From Macrosoma leucophasiata (taxonomy: Eukaryota; Arthropoda; Insecta; Lepidoptera; Hedylidae): a DNA stretch of 64,000 nucleotides. Position numbers and translations under genes: made by a program. The stretch covers positions 15,880,001-15,944,000 of the forward strand of contig JAWQUS010000032.1 in the NCBI GenBank assembly GCA_036365455.1, in the 5' to 3' direction. The first letter of the stretch is position 1, and the number at the start of each line of letters is the position of its first letter. A model generated the notes under the pieces. It saw only the letters and a program-made list of their open reading frames with translations. It did not search any database and had not been told where the DNA came from. Shown one piece after another: positions 53,640 to 63,687 of the stretch.

Positions 53640-53770
53640 TAAATATTTGATATAAATTTTTAGAGTTCCGTAGTAGTAATCAAGGAACCCTTATAGTTTC
53701 GCCATGTCCGTCTGTCTGTCTATCTGTCCGTCCGCGGTTTAGTGTAAAAGCTATTGGTACTAGAGACTTA
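53640..53770 (-). repeat. Dispersed element with GTCTGTC microsatellite
   Basis: AGAGTTCCGTAGTAG, GAACCCTTATAGTTTCGCCA, TGTCCGTCTGTCTGTC and GGTACTAGAGAC; the inverse with (GACA)n is at 47720-47835. A widespread insect repeat type by its wording. Confidence 0.45.
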
Positions 53771-53902
53771 CATACATACATAGGCCATAACTGGCACACT
53801 TCATGCGTTCCTGAGATATCCTGACAGACGGACGGACCACAAAGTGATCGATTAAGGGTTCCGTCGAGGTACCTACAGACCGGTACGGTACTGAACTCTC
53901 AG

Positions 53903-54123
53903 CAGAGAATATGTAATAATACTACGTATAGAATGGACACTTCGACGTCCCGCCCGATTTCTCCGCCTCACCCAACCACCTCCTTTCTTATGGGCGACGG
54001 TTGGTATTCTCTACGTGCTACGCACACAGGTGCACATGTAAATACACGTCACTGATTGATGTCTGTGTAATAGAGACCAAATTAAGCGTTTGTATGGAAT
54101 TTTGGCGGTGTGTCCGCGGTGTG
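53903..54123 (-). mobile_element. M7 element, copy 4, 7-bp target duplication
   Basis: 221 bp, minus strand CACACCGCGG to ATATTCTCTG, flanked by CTCTCAG at 53896-53902 and 54124-54130. Same length as copy 3. Confidence 0.9.
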
Positions 54124-54468
54124 CTCTCAGTCTACAATACACGTAGAATAAGCGACCACAAACGTCATGCTTCGTGGAACGGACTATAATTGGTTTCATT
54201 ATTTATTCAGTAAGTTATTGAGTAGGTTGCGTTGAATACAAAATGTTAACTTTCAATTCAATGTCGTATTGCTTTATCCATTGTTATCATGTAGATTTTC
54301 TAAATACATCAATGATGGTACAATATTATTTTTTTCAATTCATCTTGCTTATTTTAAATTGGATTGGATTCGTTATTTGTTGTGCTATACCCAAAAGTGG
54401 CAAGCATGCTGTTCTCATTGGTATAAGGTTTGTGAACACAGCATTCTATAATATTTTATATTTATTTA

Positions 54469-54733
54469 CTAGCTGACCCGGGAAACTTCGTATTGCGTCA
54501 GAATGAAATACCTAATGTGTGAAATGTTTGATAGATACGGACTATTTGTATGGGAAAATAAAATTGTGGTTTTTACTGTTGCCCTTCAATTTATTCATAT
54601 TTTCTTACCTTTTAAACCTTCCCTGGACTTCCAGAAATCATTCAAAACCAAAATTAGCCAAATCCAGCAAGGTCCAGCCGTTCTCGAGTCTTAGCGAGAC
54701 TAACGAACAGCAATTGATCTTTATTTATATAGA
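54469..54733 (-). mobile_element. Helitron-like non-autonomous element
   Basis: On the minus strand starts A|TCTATATAAATAAAGATC and ends ACGAAGTTTCCCGGGTCAGC then TAG|T. A 5' TC, a 3' CTAG and insertion between A and T are Helitron hallmarks. No Rep/helicase. Confidence 0.55.
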
Positions 54734-54999
54734 TTTTGGAACGAAGTTCCTTATCACACTCACACAAACATACGCATCTACGAGGCCTCTAAGCGGTTCT
54801 CGCAGTACTACAGTAGCGAGTGTCGCGGACGCGTCGAGACGAGCGGTCACGTTGCGATTTGTTTTTGTTTCCACGAGTATTTTAAAGATGCCACGAGCGT
54901 ATTGAACTCTGAATCATCAAAACCGGAGCTATCGTTTTTTAAACTTCCTGGTGATTTTGAAAGGCAAGAATGATGTATTGTTATAATATCTAACATATT

Positions 55000-55215
55000 A
55001 AAAAAAAACTCGTGTGACAGTGTTTGTAACAATACTGCTCCGCAGCGGCTAGACCGATCATTATGAAATTTTGTGTGTATGAGAATCGGTTGTAGTCTTT
55101 TTTTATATACCTAAATGGTAAGGCTGATTCTCACCATTTTTTTTCGATTTTTTGGACAGTTAATTTGTTTATACCCTTAAGGCGATACGAAGTTCGTCGG
55201 GGTAGCTATTTATTA
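55000..55215 (+). repeat. Dispersed repeat with Helitron-like end, copy 2
   Basis: AATACTGCTCCGCAGCGGCT, GTATGAGAATCGGTTGTAGT and AAGGCGATACGAAGTTCGTC match 24585-24774 in the opposite orientation. Confidence 0.5.
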
Positions 55216-55429
55216 TCCTGCTTACCCGAGTGGGTGAGAAATAAGGAAGAGAAACGCGCCCGGTCTCGACAACTCGTTGCAGTATTCCACAGATTGTACT
55301 GTCGTCAGAACTATAAAAATCACCCCAGTAATAAGCACTCAGTTTTGTTATTTTTAAGACAAAACAAAAAACAAAGATCTACATGTTATATCAAAATTAA
55401 ACTGTCTGCCGTACTTTAAACTATAATAA

Positions 55430-55575
55430 TAATAAGATCAAGGTTGCATCATGGGTCAAATACAGAAGGCGGTACTCCTCGGCACGGCACGTATAGTGAG
55501 GAGGTTCCTGTCTCCGTGACCCTAACCACCGATAGCTTGGACCCTGTTCCCGCTGCCGGCGGCGCACTATTTTTT
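55430..55575 (+). pseudogene. Possible LINE 3' end
   Basis: Plus strand reads GQIQKAVLLGTARIVRRFLS then stop, followed by CCGATAGCTTGGACCCTGTT and GCTGCCGGCGGCGC. I recall this C-terminus from lepidopteran LINE ORF2 ends, but nothing upstream supports it here. Confidence 0.4.
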
Positions 55576-55809
55576 AATTTCTTATAGTATATGTTTATTT
55601 TTTATTTACTTATGTATGTAAAAAAATATATACATATATAAAAACAATCAACCACTCAAACATATTGACAAAAAAATCCCGGTCAAGTGCGTTGAGCCAC
55701 GCGCAGTGTAGTATTCCGTAATTTTTGGTTTGATTAATGTAATGAAACACTATATAAATATTTTCTATGGAGTTGTTCCAAAATTTCGAGTATTATATTT
55801 AGTGGACTA

Positions 55810-55905
55810 TTACTCGCAAACTTGTAAAGCCAACTTAGGTGTGATAATTTTCCTTTTAATTTCGTTATATGTAGCTACTATTGCCGCAACGTTTGAATTT
55901 CCAGT
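55810..55905 (+). repeat. Short dispersed repeat, third copy
   Basis: ACTCGCAAACTTGTAAAGCC to CAACGTTTGAATTTCCAG. Confidence 0.6.
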
Positions 55906-55906
55906 C

Positions 55907-56012
55907 TGCCCGAGACCACGGAAGCTGAAAAGCGACCGAAACGTCGGGTTCGATTTTAAATAATCATTTTAGTTTAATATACGCGAGATAAATCCGAAAA
56001 CTAGTTTTATTT
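55907..56012 (+). repeat. Dispersed repeat, empty site for the MITE at 34451
   Basis: GAGACCACGGAAGCTGAAAA, GCGACCGAAACGTCGGGTTC and CGCGAGATAAATCCGAAAAC match 34398-34450 plus 34935-34985, but without the MITE. Confidence 0.6.
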
Positions 56013-56501
56013 CAGTGAGCGCAGCTCGCGAAAACCTAAGAACATACTATAATACCTATCAACTGTGATAATACTGAGTTACGTATAAACATGCATCTGC
56101 ACCAGTGACCTTCGCTGTAATAACACCATGAGAGCAATTAAACTGTCTGTAAATAAAGGTTACAGAAAATATATTTCTATTCTATCCTGTGTTCTTTTTT
56201 TTGTACGTTTTTATTCATTAACAAAACCCACAGGTCTTACAAGAGCCTGTCTCTATCTTAGTATTGTAGTTGTTTATTAAGAAAGGTGTTCATTGAATAT
56301 TCATGCATTACAAACCCATTCCTAAATTCGTAAAGGTCATGTTTTCATAATAGGTATATGGAGATCACATTATGCATTATGTAGGTATTTTATGACATGG
56401 AATGTATTAAAAACTAGATATTACTTTTAAAATAAGGCGAAAAAATATTTTTTGTCCTTTAAATATTTATTTTATTTACTTATTTTATTTATAAATTATA
56501 A
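56013..56501. other. No feature seen
   Basis: AT-rich unique-looking sequence up to the S2 target site. Confidence 0.4.
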
Positions 56502-56516
56502 AATGAATATACCTAT

Positions 56517-56865
56517 ATTTTATTTTAAAGAAAAATGGAAAGAAAAATTTGACTTCAGGCGAGACTCGAACTCGCGACCTACTGGGAATCTAGTCCAGCC
56601 ACTCTTCCAATTGAGCTACTGAAGTCCTGCCCGATTTGTCAAATCTTTCCTTCACATTTATTGCCTTGCTTTATGGTAGCAGTAGCGCCATCTATTGCCA
56701 ACCATGCTAGTTAGGCAACCGATATAATAGACTTTTCAGTTTATTGAATATCGTAAAGAATTCGCCTACCCTTAATAATTGTTTTTATATTATTTCGCAT
56801 TAACACATGCTTGTGAAATATATTTTATTGCACAAGCATGTGTTAATGCGAAATAATATAAAAAC
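56517..56865 (-). mobile_element. S2 SINE with 38-bp snap-back end, 15-bp target duplication
   Basis: Flanked by AATGAATATACCTAT at 56502-56516 and 56866-56880. tRNA-like head at 56549-56625 on the minus strand. The 5' end is a perfect inverted repeat (56778-56815 and 56831-56868) around a 15-base loop; the last three bases of the outer arm overlap the target duplication. Confidence 0.88.
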
Positions 56866-57183
56866 AATGAATATACCTATATAACTAAATATTCATTATG
56901 AATTAATATCGAGCAAAACACATCCCGGTGACAGACAGATAGACGGACAGCTGAGTCTTAGTTCCTACCTAATAGAAACCGTTTTTACACTTTGGTTACG
57001 GGTCCCTATAAATTAAAACAATACATTTAAGAAATAATTTTATGCTTCTATAGCCACTACATGAAACGTGTGCGTTTGAGACAAAAAAAAAACTTTATAA
57101 TCTACACTCAATATTAGCTAAAAAGTTTGTTTGGTTGACCGCGCTAATCTCAGAAACTCCTTTAAGTCTTTTAAATTATTATC

Positions 57184-57449
57184 TACGGAGCTCGCGGGCG
57201 TAGATACCACCGCATTGCCTAATATACCTACTTGCCGAATGGTAGTGCTCAGCACTATCGTGTTCCAGTCAGGTGGTAATGTACGGCCCTGTAATTTCCG
57301 GCACAGAGACACCAGAACTTAGGCCTCAGGAGTGGCAACGCATCTGGATTTTGACCTCTGGTCATTGTGTAAGTGTCTATGGGCTGCAGTCATCACTTAA
57401 CGTCAATGAGAACTGCATGCTTGTTTGCCGCTTGTATTACATAAAAAAA
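57184..57449 (+). mobile_element. S1 family, type A, slightly 5' truncated
   Basis: TACGGAGCTCGCGGGCGTAG to TTACATAAAAAAAA. Confidence 0.8.
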
Positions 57450-57741
57450 ATCTATTGATTTTTTTTGCAAAAAAATCAAATTTGGTTCATGAAGTTTAAT
57501 TAAAAACTCAAATACCTACGTACTCGTTCATTTTCTTAAGTAACCTCCAGTTTATTCATTACAGTATTAAGTATGCACGCTACAATATCTGCTGTTGTTT
57601 AAATCACAGAAAAAAAACCAGGAATGAAATCTACAGAATAAATTGTAATCTTTATTTGGAGGTCAACTGCTTTTAAATTTTACGCCGGCTACACACGTTC
57701 TGTGCAGTACTGTTGGACTGGTGGTGCCGAAGAGTGAATAA

Positions 57742-58032
57742 TTTTTACTGGTGGTAGAGCTCCAGTGACGGAGCTCGCGGGCGTAGGCACCACCGCATTA
57801 CCTAATATACTTGCCGCTAAATGGTAGTGTTCAGCACTATCGTGTTCCGGTCAGGTGGTAATGTACGGCCCTGTAATTTCCGGCACAGAGACATCACACC
57901 TTAGGTCCCAGGAGTGGTAAGGCATCTGCATTTTGACCTTGGCCTTTGTGTAGGTGTCTATAGGCTGCAGTCATCACTTAACATCAATGTGAACTGCATG
58001 CTTGTTTGCCACTTCGATTACATAAAAAAAAA
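57742..58032 (+). mobile_element. S1 family, type A, full-length reference copy
   Basis: A ~290-bp element present about 30 times here on both strands. It begins TTTTACTGGTGGTAGAG, has a GAGCTCC/GGAGCTC hairpin, then GCATTACCTAATATACTTGC, TAGTGTTCAGCACTATCG, GTTCCGGTCAGGTGGTAATG, GGCTGCAGTCATCACTTAAC, CATGCTTGTTTGCCACTT and ACATAAAAAAA. The constant 5' start, variable A-run and frequent 5' truncation fit a SINE-like retroelement. I see no convincing tRNA, 7SL or 5S head. The last ~110 bases align with the 3' UTR of the CR1-like LINE at 40743-41440, suggesting that LINE's machinery moves it. Type A carries TGTAATTTCCGGCACAGAG; type B has GTAATAACTATCACAGAG. Confidence 0.8.
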
Positions 58033-58671
58033 TTAAAACAACCTTGCAATTACTGTATCATATACTTTTCATATAGGGTTTCGTATATGAAAAGTAGGGT
58101 AGGTTACGTATTGCGAGACTAATTAATATATTTTTTAAGCAATTTAAGGTATTTATTTCCAACGAACAATAAACTCGTGAGGCTGTGGTGAAATCGAAGT
58201 GGAGTGAACGTACGACCTCCACGATGCACTTGTTTTGCCCGACATGTGAGTACCGGGTGTATTAAATTAGCACTTAAATTAGAATGAATTGATTGAGATA
58301 ATCATAATCTTTAGAACTATTCATTAAATCAAAGACTTTTTCAAAGAAAGGCGGCTTCTTTGAATGTTTTTTTAATTTAAAGATATTGGAAGAACGCGTG
58401 GAACAATAATTTTTAGAAATAACATTATATAACTACTCATGGACACAGGATTATTATATTGTTTTTTCGTATGAAATATAAAAAATATGCCTTATTAATG
58501 TACTTTTTTTTTCATCATTTTGTGTTTTTTTCTTTATTATTAATTTTTTTGTTGTTAAATATCCATATTGTGTCTCTTTATAAACCAAAAATAGTGCATT
58601 GTTTTTTTTATTTAAATACGCTTTTACACTCACAAGGAATAAAACTGTGTCGTGGGTAATAAATGCTATGG
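58033..58671. other. No gene; one short palindrome
   Basis: TACTTTTCATATA and its exact inverse at about 58063-58096 form a 13-bp stem. The 66-codon frame at 58459 is low-complexity (F/L/I) and not convincing. Confidence 0.4.
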
Positions 58672-58724
58672 CTACTCCCCTTCGGTCTGCCGCGGTTGGT
58701 GGCCCGTCTTGCTCTATGTTCTAT
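58672..58724. repeat. hAT-type MITE fragment
   Basis: GGCTACTCCCCTTCGGTCTG and GGTGGCCCGTCTTGCTCTAT carry both ends of the 6112/60456 family with the middle deleted. Confidence 0.5.
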
Positions 58725-58789
58725 ACCATAAAATTGCTGATCCAACATATTTGATTAAAGAACTCTGTATCTGTTTGACCCCTGCAACC

Positions 58790-59220
58790 ACTGGTGGTAG
58801 AGTTCCAGCGTAGGGACTCGAAGGTGTAGGCACCACCGCATTATCTAATCTATCTGCCACCAAATGGTAGTTTTCAACACTATCGTGTTCCAGTTAGATG
58901 GCTATATATGGCCTCGTGATAACTATCACAGAGACGTAAAACTTAGGCCCCTTAGGTATTCATAAACATATTTTAGCTAAAGTGTTGCTAATCTCTCTCA
59001 TTTGTCTTTTTCTATCGTGCACATTTGACAATGCAACTGACGAAGACAAAGCATTCTATAGCTAAAACGTATCTAAAGTACGTTTATGAATAAGGGGGTA
59101 GGTCTCAGGGGTCGTCTGCATTGTGACTTCTTGTGTTAGTGTAGATGTCTATAGGCTGCAGTCATCACTTAGCATCTATGTGAACTGCAAACTTGTTTGC
59201 CACCTTCGTTACATAAAAAA
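58790..59220 (+). mobile_element. S1 family, type B, interrupted by a TA-target MITE
   Basis: ACTGGTGGTAGAGTTCCAGC to TTACATAAAAAA; a 153-bp MITE sits at 58946-59098. Removing it with one TA restores ACTTAGGTCTCAGGGGT. Confidence 0.85.
58946..59098. mobile_element. MITE with TA target duplication inside S1
   Basis: 153 bp, ends GGCCCCTTAGGTATTCATAA and (reversed) CCCCCTTATTCATAAACGTA, flanked by TA at 58944-58945 and 59099-59100. The empty site is given by other S1 type B copies. Confidence 0.8.
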
Positions 59221-59474
59221 ACTAAAAATTATATCTATATTCGCATTGAATGTGATGTAAAACATACGTAACAACAAAGCTAAGGCTCTTGATACAGTAC
59301 CTAGTTCCAATTACTGGATTGTATTGCACCATTCAGATGTGTTTTGTTAGGAAAACCATGCGCAATTCACCGCGATCGACTAGCGCGACGGATCCAGTGA
59401 CAGTTAGAGAGGGAATAGGGAAGGGGCTTACTGGATTTCAATTTGTAAACAGATTCGCCATTGTACCTACCTTT

Positions 59475-59999
59475 GGGGCCGTCCATAAAAAACGTCACGC
59501 CAAAATAAGCCTTTTCTGACCCCCCTCTTATTGTCATGCTGTGTGATACTTTCTGTGACTCCCCTTAAAATATTACGTCACAAAAAAATAATACCCCCCT
59601 CTTTTTTTTTCTGTAATGAAAGTGGCAAACAAGTATGCCGTTCACATTGATGTTTAATGATGACTGCAGCCTATAGATACTTACACAAAGACCAGAGGGC
59701 AAAATGCAGATGCGTTATCACTCCTGACGGCTAAGGTGTTATGCCTTTGTGCCGGGAATTACAGGGCCGTACTTTACCACCTGACCGGAACACGATAGTG
59801 CTGAACACTACCATTTAGCAGGAAGTATATTAGGTAATGCGGTGGTGCATTTTAACTATTAATTAAAGATATTTTAATGAACTGCGAACGTCACGCTGCC
59901 GTGGACACCCGCCCCCCCCTGTCACATTTTGTCACGCTCAGCGAGACCCCTCTCCCCTTGTATGCGAACGTATTATAAACGTATTTTATGGACGGCCTC
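59475..59999. mobile_element. MITE with GGCCGTCCATAAA ends, containing an S1 copy
   Basis: Left GGGGCCGTCCATAAAAAACG, right (reversed) GAGGCCGTCCATAAAATACG. Inside are GACCCCCCTCTTATTGTCAT and CTGTCACATTTTGTCACGCT. S1 at 59602-59849 is nested. Confidence 0.7.
59602..59849 (-). mobile_element. S1 family, type A, inserted in a GGCCGTCC-type element
   Basis: T-run at 59602-59610 to GTAATGCGGTGGTGC; 5' truncated. Confidence 0.8.
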
Positions 60000-60080
60000 T
60001 TACTTAGGTACTTCTAGGTGTTGAGAGATTATGGAAGAACTAGGGTTTGGTTCATTACAATCCGCTCCCGGATGTACGGG

Positions 60081-60108
60081 CAGAGAATATGTAATAATGC
60101 TACGTACG
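60081..60108 (-). repeat. M7 element, end fragment
   Basis: CAGAGAATATGTAATAATGC then TACGTA is the right-hand M7 terminus only. Confidence 0.5.
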
Positions 60109-60218
60109 GGTTAAATTTTGCATACTCGTGACTTTTATTGTGGCTAAGGGCATAGATAGCCTGAATTTAGGGGAGGCAGGTTGGAGCTAGAGGGAGGGGA
60201 ACAAATTGGTATGTTCAT

Positions 60219-60362
60219 GGAACCCGTAATAGCTATTAGAGTGGCAAAACAACTTATGCCTCGGGGTTGACAACGAATCTGCATTTTGGTCTCCAGTTTC
60301 TGTGTAAATGTCTATAGGCTGCAATATTCACTTACCATCGAGCGCGTTTGTTTGCCACCAAC
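60219..60362 (+). repeat. S1 family, type B, 3' part, diverged
   Basis: CCCGTAATAGCTATTAGAGT to GTTTGTTTGCCACC, without the A-run. Confidence 0.6.
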
Positions 60363-60455
60363 AGTCAGTGAAAAAGATATTAGCGTATTTTTTTTGTAAA
60401 TTGGGCCATTTTCTAATTTGCAGACATAGATAATGGGTACCTAAATTGATAATGA

Positions 60456-60749
60456 CATAGAGCAACACGGGCCACCGGCCGCGGCTTACTAGAGGGTTAG
60501 TAGCCATAGCGTTTATTACCGATGCAAAACAGTCTGCCATTTTTTGCGAGGGGAAATGCTTGCGACACACACGCACACTACTAAAATCGTCTATTACTAC
60601 GAAACTCACACCTTGAATTTAACAAAATACAGAAACAATTTCACGCACACATTTAAACATCTAGGCGACAGATATAGGCCTATTTGGGCTTGTACTTTGA
60701 CAGAGGGGAAAGCCTGCATATGGCTACTCCCCTCCTGTGTTGCTCTATG
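60456..60749. mobile_element. hAT-type MITE, copy 2, 8-bp target duplication
   Basis: 294 bp flanked by GATAATGA at 60448-60455 and 60750-60757, ends CATAGAGCAACAC on both strands. Shares most of its sequence with 6112-6395, including GATGCAAAACAGTCTG and ACTTTGACAGAGGGGAAAGC. Confidence 0.88.
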
Positions 60750-60870
60750 GATAATGATAAGTCTCCTTAATTGAACCAAAATGGTGTCCGATTCAGCATT
60801 TGCCAAGCATAAACCTGTGGTTTTCAATCAGAACCAATATCACTTCGAATTTGCCGCTTGTTTGTCATTA

Positions 60871-61180
60871 ACTGCCTCGGTAGCCTAGTGGTAGCAGGCC
60901 ACTACTACTACGCTGAGGTCCTGGGTTCGATTCCCGGGTAGGGGGTTATCAGAGATAATGGTGAAAAAGCCTTTATCTCTGGTTCTATTGGGATTTTTCC
61001 ATTTCCTGGAAATTTCTCAGTACCTCAAAGTTTGGTAATGTGCCCGGAGATGTCAACAGGCTCGCCACCTGTTACATGGGCCAAAACGTAACCGGCGAAT
61101 CGTGGGTGTTTGCATGTATGCTTGAATGCATGCATTTTACCTCTGCCTACCCCTTCGGGGATTACAGGCGTGAAGTTACG
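60871..61180 (+). mobile_element. S3 tRNA-derived SINE, full length, 10-bp target duplication
   Basis: 310 bp flanked by TTTGTCATTA (60861-60870) and TTTGTCATCA (61181-61190), nine of ten identical. The head has an A-box-like TAGCCTAGTGGTAGCAGG and a B-box-like GGTTCGATTCCCGG; the body has GTTATCAGAGATAATGG and CTCGCCACCTGTTACATGGG; it ends GATTACAGGCGTGAAGTTAC. Reference copy of the family. Confidence 0.88.
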
Positions 61181-61378
61181 TTTGTCATCATCATGATAAC
61201 AGCGAGTAAAAGGCACAAGACCGATTCATTCACACTTCAATTCGAACTCGCGCCCATATTTAGAAAGGGCCGAGTTCGACTACACGTACCTACTGACCGA
61301 GTTATGATAGCTTCGTGCATTTCTTACGCCATTTAAATCAATTCGGTTTGATTTACGGGTCTTGAGATGGTTGAAGAT

Positions 61379-61691
61379 TAGTGTTGCCCGGTCCGATTTG
61401 TTTTAAATCGGGACAGTAGGTAAAATAAATCGGGATCCAGGGGTAAAAATCGGGACAGAAAAAAGCAAGCCAATTAATTAATTTATTGATTTTTCAAAAG
61501 CCTCGGGACGCAAAGGTGATTGATCTTTAGACAGGCTTTTGTCTAACAGTGGACGTACTTCGGTTGAGGTAATGATGATGATTGATTCTTCGGGACATTT
61601 CTCGATCAGGTGTTAATCGGGACGAGTCCCCAGAGTCCTGCAAATCGGGACGTCCTGCGCAAATCGGGACACCTGGCATGGCAACACTAGT
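61379..61691. mobile_element. Possible hAT-like element with repeated AATCGGGAC motif
   Basis: Ends TAGTGTTGCC and GGCAACACTA. AATCGGGA occurs about six times near both ends (61415, 61436, 61448, 61615, 61644, 61660 approx.), with near-variants. An RTE-like tail (GTCTAACAGTGGACGTACTT, TGATGATGATTGA) is nested at about 61500-61585. Target duplication is not convincing. Confidence 0.5.
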
Positions 61692-61819
61692 TGAGATACA
61701 ACTTTGCAATGCTAGTAGTTTACCGCAGTCCCATCGCGTTGCTCTCAATCATGTGGGATATTGGACAAAATGAAAAAAATATAAGTATCAAAAACTGCTT
61801 GACCTGATACCTACAAAGA

Positions 61820-62102
61820 TTTTACTGGTGGTAGAGCTCCAGTGACGGAGCTCGCGGGCGTAGGCACCACCGCATTACCTAATATACTTGCCGCTAAATG
61901 GTAGTGTTCAGCACTATCGTGTTCCGGTCAGGTGGTAATGTACGGCCCTGTAATTTCCGGCACAGAGGCATAACACCTTAGGCCTCAGGAGTGGTAACGC
62001 ATCTGCATTTAGACCTCGGTCTTTGTGTGGGTGTCTATAGGCTACAGTCATCACTTAACATCAATGTGGACTGCATGCTTGTTTGCCACTACCGTAACAT
62101 AC
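61820..62102 (+). mobile_element. S1 family, type A, full length, no A-run
   Basis: TTTTACTGGTGGTAGAGCTC to GTAACATACATAG; the tail is CATACATAG rather than poly(A). Confidence 0.8.
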
Positions 62103-62309
62103 ATAGATGAAATGTGGCAGGGAGGTAGTATCTATAAAGATAGGTAGTAGAAGTCCGTTAAGAACGGATTTTGCGACCGGACCGGAATAAGGAACCTAAT
62201 GAATAAAAGCCATGTCTTCTATGCGGGCAAAGCTGCGGGCTTCAGCTAATTATTCATAAGCATGATATATAACTAGCTGAATAAACACTGAATTGAATAA
62301 GCACATAAA

Positions 62310-62800
62310 TAAATCCTCATGCTCCCTGTTGATATCCGGCAATCTTCCTCTAAATTTTCTTTTAAAGTGAAGCTTAAGAAACACCTATTGAGTCAATTGT
62401 CTTAACCTGAAAGTGTGTCATCATAGTTACAAGTTTTTTTTTACAAATTAAGCATATTTATTTATACAACTATATTTATGTAAATTTATGTGTAATTTCA
62501 ACATACTTAATTATTATTATATAGTTGTATAATATGTATCTTATTATCCATATATCTATTGTTATATTTAGTACAGCGTTAAATATTATTCGATAAAGTA
62601 TTTATGTTCTGTAAAAAACGTATGAACTTTTTTTTTTTTCTCTAAGTAATTATTTTCATTTATGTATTATTTTCCGCACCCTACACAAAGCTTTCTCATG
62701 ACCCCATGGTTGACTGTCAGAGAATGCCTAGTGGCATTAAGTCCGCCATATGTACAAGGTGCATAGAAGCATAAATAAATAAATAAATAAATAAATAAAT
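62310..62800 (+). pseudogene. CR1/L2-like LINE 3' end (last codons, 3' UTR, (AAAT)n)
   Basis: Plus strand reads PVDIRQSSSKFSFKVKLKKH then LLSQLS-stop, matching the LPVDIRRARSK end of the LINE at 37335, then an AT-rich UTR ending GGCATTAAGTCCGCCATATG and nine AAAT units. A strongly 5'-truncated copy. Confidence 0.7.
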
Positions 62801-62893
62801 CGATAGAGTTAGGTACACAGGGACAATCTATGCAGGTCATATTACCCTTTCTAGTAGGCGTGAAGTTTTGTTGTGATACTTACCACGTACTCG

Positions 62894-63180
62894 CTTTTTA
62901 TATAAGGAAAGTGGCAAACAAGCATGCAGCTCACATTGATGTTAAGTGATGACTGCAGCCTAAAGACATCTATTTAAAAACCAGAGGTCAAAATGCAGAT
63001 GCGTTGCCACCCCTGAGACCTAAGTTGTTGTCTCTGTGACAGTTATTACGGGACCATACATTACCATTTAACCGGAACACGATAGTGCTAAACACTACCA
63101 TTTAGCGGCAGATAGATTAGGTAATGCGGTGGTGCCTACGCCCTCGAGTTCCTGCACTGGACCTCTACGACCAGTAAAAA
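62894..63180 (-). mobile_element. S1 family, type B, minus strand
   Basis: TTTTTATATAAGGAAAGTGG to ACGACCAGTAAAA; followed by a second short CTCTACCACCAGTATGG piece at 63181-63219. Confidence 0.8.
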
Positions 63181-63219
63181 CTCTACCACCAGTATGGAAC
63201 TCTACCATTAGTAGTCACC

Positions 63220-63687
63220 GCTAATGTTAAAGTACTCAAGTAATTTAGTAGAGTTGCCGTTATGTACAATCGTTCATCATTAGATACGTATTTTTGTGCG
63301 TAGAATCAAATGGATATTGACGTTTGGACTATCGATAAAATTTGCTGCGTCATCGTATTTTACGCTATAAAAATGGGTGGGGCTTTCCTTATTTCGCGGT
63401 CAAATATTGAGCAGATCTGACTTATTCACGTATAGATTCTGACGGTAAATAAGTCAGTAAGTAATTATAAGTATTGAAATTATTGAAAACGTAACTTCGC
63501 GGTTTTATTTCAAGGAAGCCATCAGCCATCCGCCTTGCACCACCTTTCATCATCGGGCTACATATGATTGCATTACATTTTTAATCACATGTTGCAAAGA
63601 GGATAAGTTTAATGTGATTGTTCAGAGAAAGAGAACGACAATCTTGTGATTATTGAAAGTTTTCAAGTTTTGGGAGTAAAAAACCGT
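63220..63687. other. No feature seen
   Basis: No repeats or frames recognised between S1 and the terminal S3 copy. Confidence 0.4.

Noticed and set aside
58459..58659. Hydrophobic 66-codon frame that could be a membrane peptide
   Set aside because: Built from T-runs; F/L/I low complexity is expected from AT-rich DNA.
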